Source: JBBRLA01 sp038231615
Lineage (GTDB): Bacteria; Myxococcota_A; Polyangia; Palsa-1104; JAEUJZ01
DNA length: 32,018 bases
Assembly (NCBI GenBank): GCA_038231615.1
Contig: JBBRLA010000008.1
Location: 1 to 32,018, forward strand
Direction of reading: 5' to 3'
The position numbers and the translations under genes were made by a program. The first letter of the stretch is position 1. The number at the start of each line of letters is the position of its first letter. This document shows, piece by piece, positions 31,952 to 32,018 of the stretch. Below the pieces are notes generated by a model that was not told where the DNA came from, did no database searches, and saw only the letters and a list, made by a program, of their open reading frames with translations.

Positions 31952-31969
31952 TGTAAGTGTTTACTTACA
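31952..31969. promoter_or_regulatory. AT-rich palindrome, possible repressor operator
   Basis: TGTAAGT, a GTTT centre and ACTTACA form a perfect 7-bp inverted repeat in otherwise GC-rich DNA. GGAGCAG and candidate ATG codons at 31986 and 32006 follow, so it may be the operator of a gene that runs out of the window to the right. The 31986 frame stops after six codons. Confidence 0.4.
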
Positions 31970-32018
31970 GGAGCAGGGCTGCTCGATGGGGACTGCTTTG
32001 TCGTGATGGTCTTGGGCG

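Overview
This is GC-rich chromosomal DNA that looks like a Myxococcota (former Deltaproteobacteria) genome. Three things point that way: a secreted metalloprotease ending in a MYXO-CTERM-like tail (Cys, hydrophobic helix, Arg cluster), PilZ domains of the kind expanded in myxobacteria, and a rich set of one-component signalling proteins (Hanks-type kinase, long FHA/coiled-coil protein, ECF sigma/anti-sigma pair, lipoproteins). No rRNA, tRNA or CRISPR array was seen.

Layout. 0-5.3 kb: the 3' end of folD, a secreted SH3b/amidase lipoprotein, a convergent matrixin-like protease, a membrane Ser/Thr kinase, a HExxH membrane protein and an HU-type DNA-binding protein. 5.4-11 kb: a TRAP transporter locus with tatT, dctP and a coupled small membrane protein on the minus strand, and a fused dctQ-dctM permease on the plus strand followed by a GT4 glycosyltransferase. 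11-14 kb: a zinc-ribbon membrane protein, a secreted DUF6600-like protein with a Tyr/Pro/Gln-rich tail, and an RRM RNA-binding protein. 14-19 kb: a minus-strand tripartite exporter operon, tolC-like > macA-like adaptor > ABC ATPase > FtsX-type permease, with tightly overlapping genes and a good sigma70-type promoter. 19-24 kb: a lipoprotein, a tandem PilZ protein, a ferredoxin-dependent bilin reductase (FDBR, PcyA/HY2 family) homologue, exonuclease III, and an ECF sigma factor translationally coupled to a RskA-type anti-sigma factor. 24-27.8 kb: a large FHA/coiled-coil protein and a divergent lipid-anchored esterase of the PHB-depolymerase/LpqC type.

27.8-32 kb is an accessory block with all genes on the minus strand: a MazF toxin with a probable antitoxin, a decayed IS1595/ISXO2-like transposase, an ABC-type ATPase directly abutting a Toprim-like (DUF3226-like) protein, two small unknown genes, a 21-bp tandem array fused to degenerate 42-bp repeats, and an AT-rich palindrome at the right edge.

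The two observations most worth following are the bilin reductase homologue in an apparently non-photosynthetic lineage, and the ATPase/Toprim gene pair, whose architecture recalls OLD, PARIS and AbiL-type phage defence but which I cannot assign to a named system.
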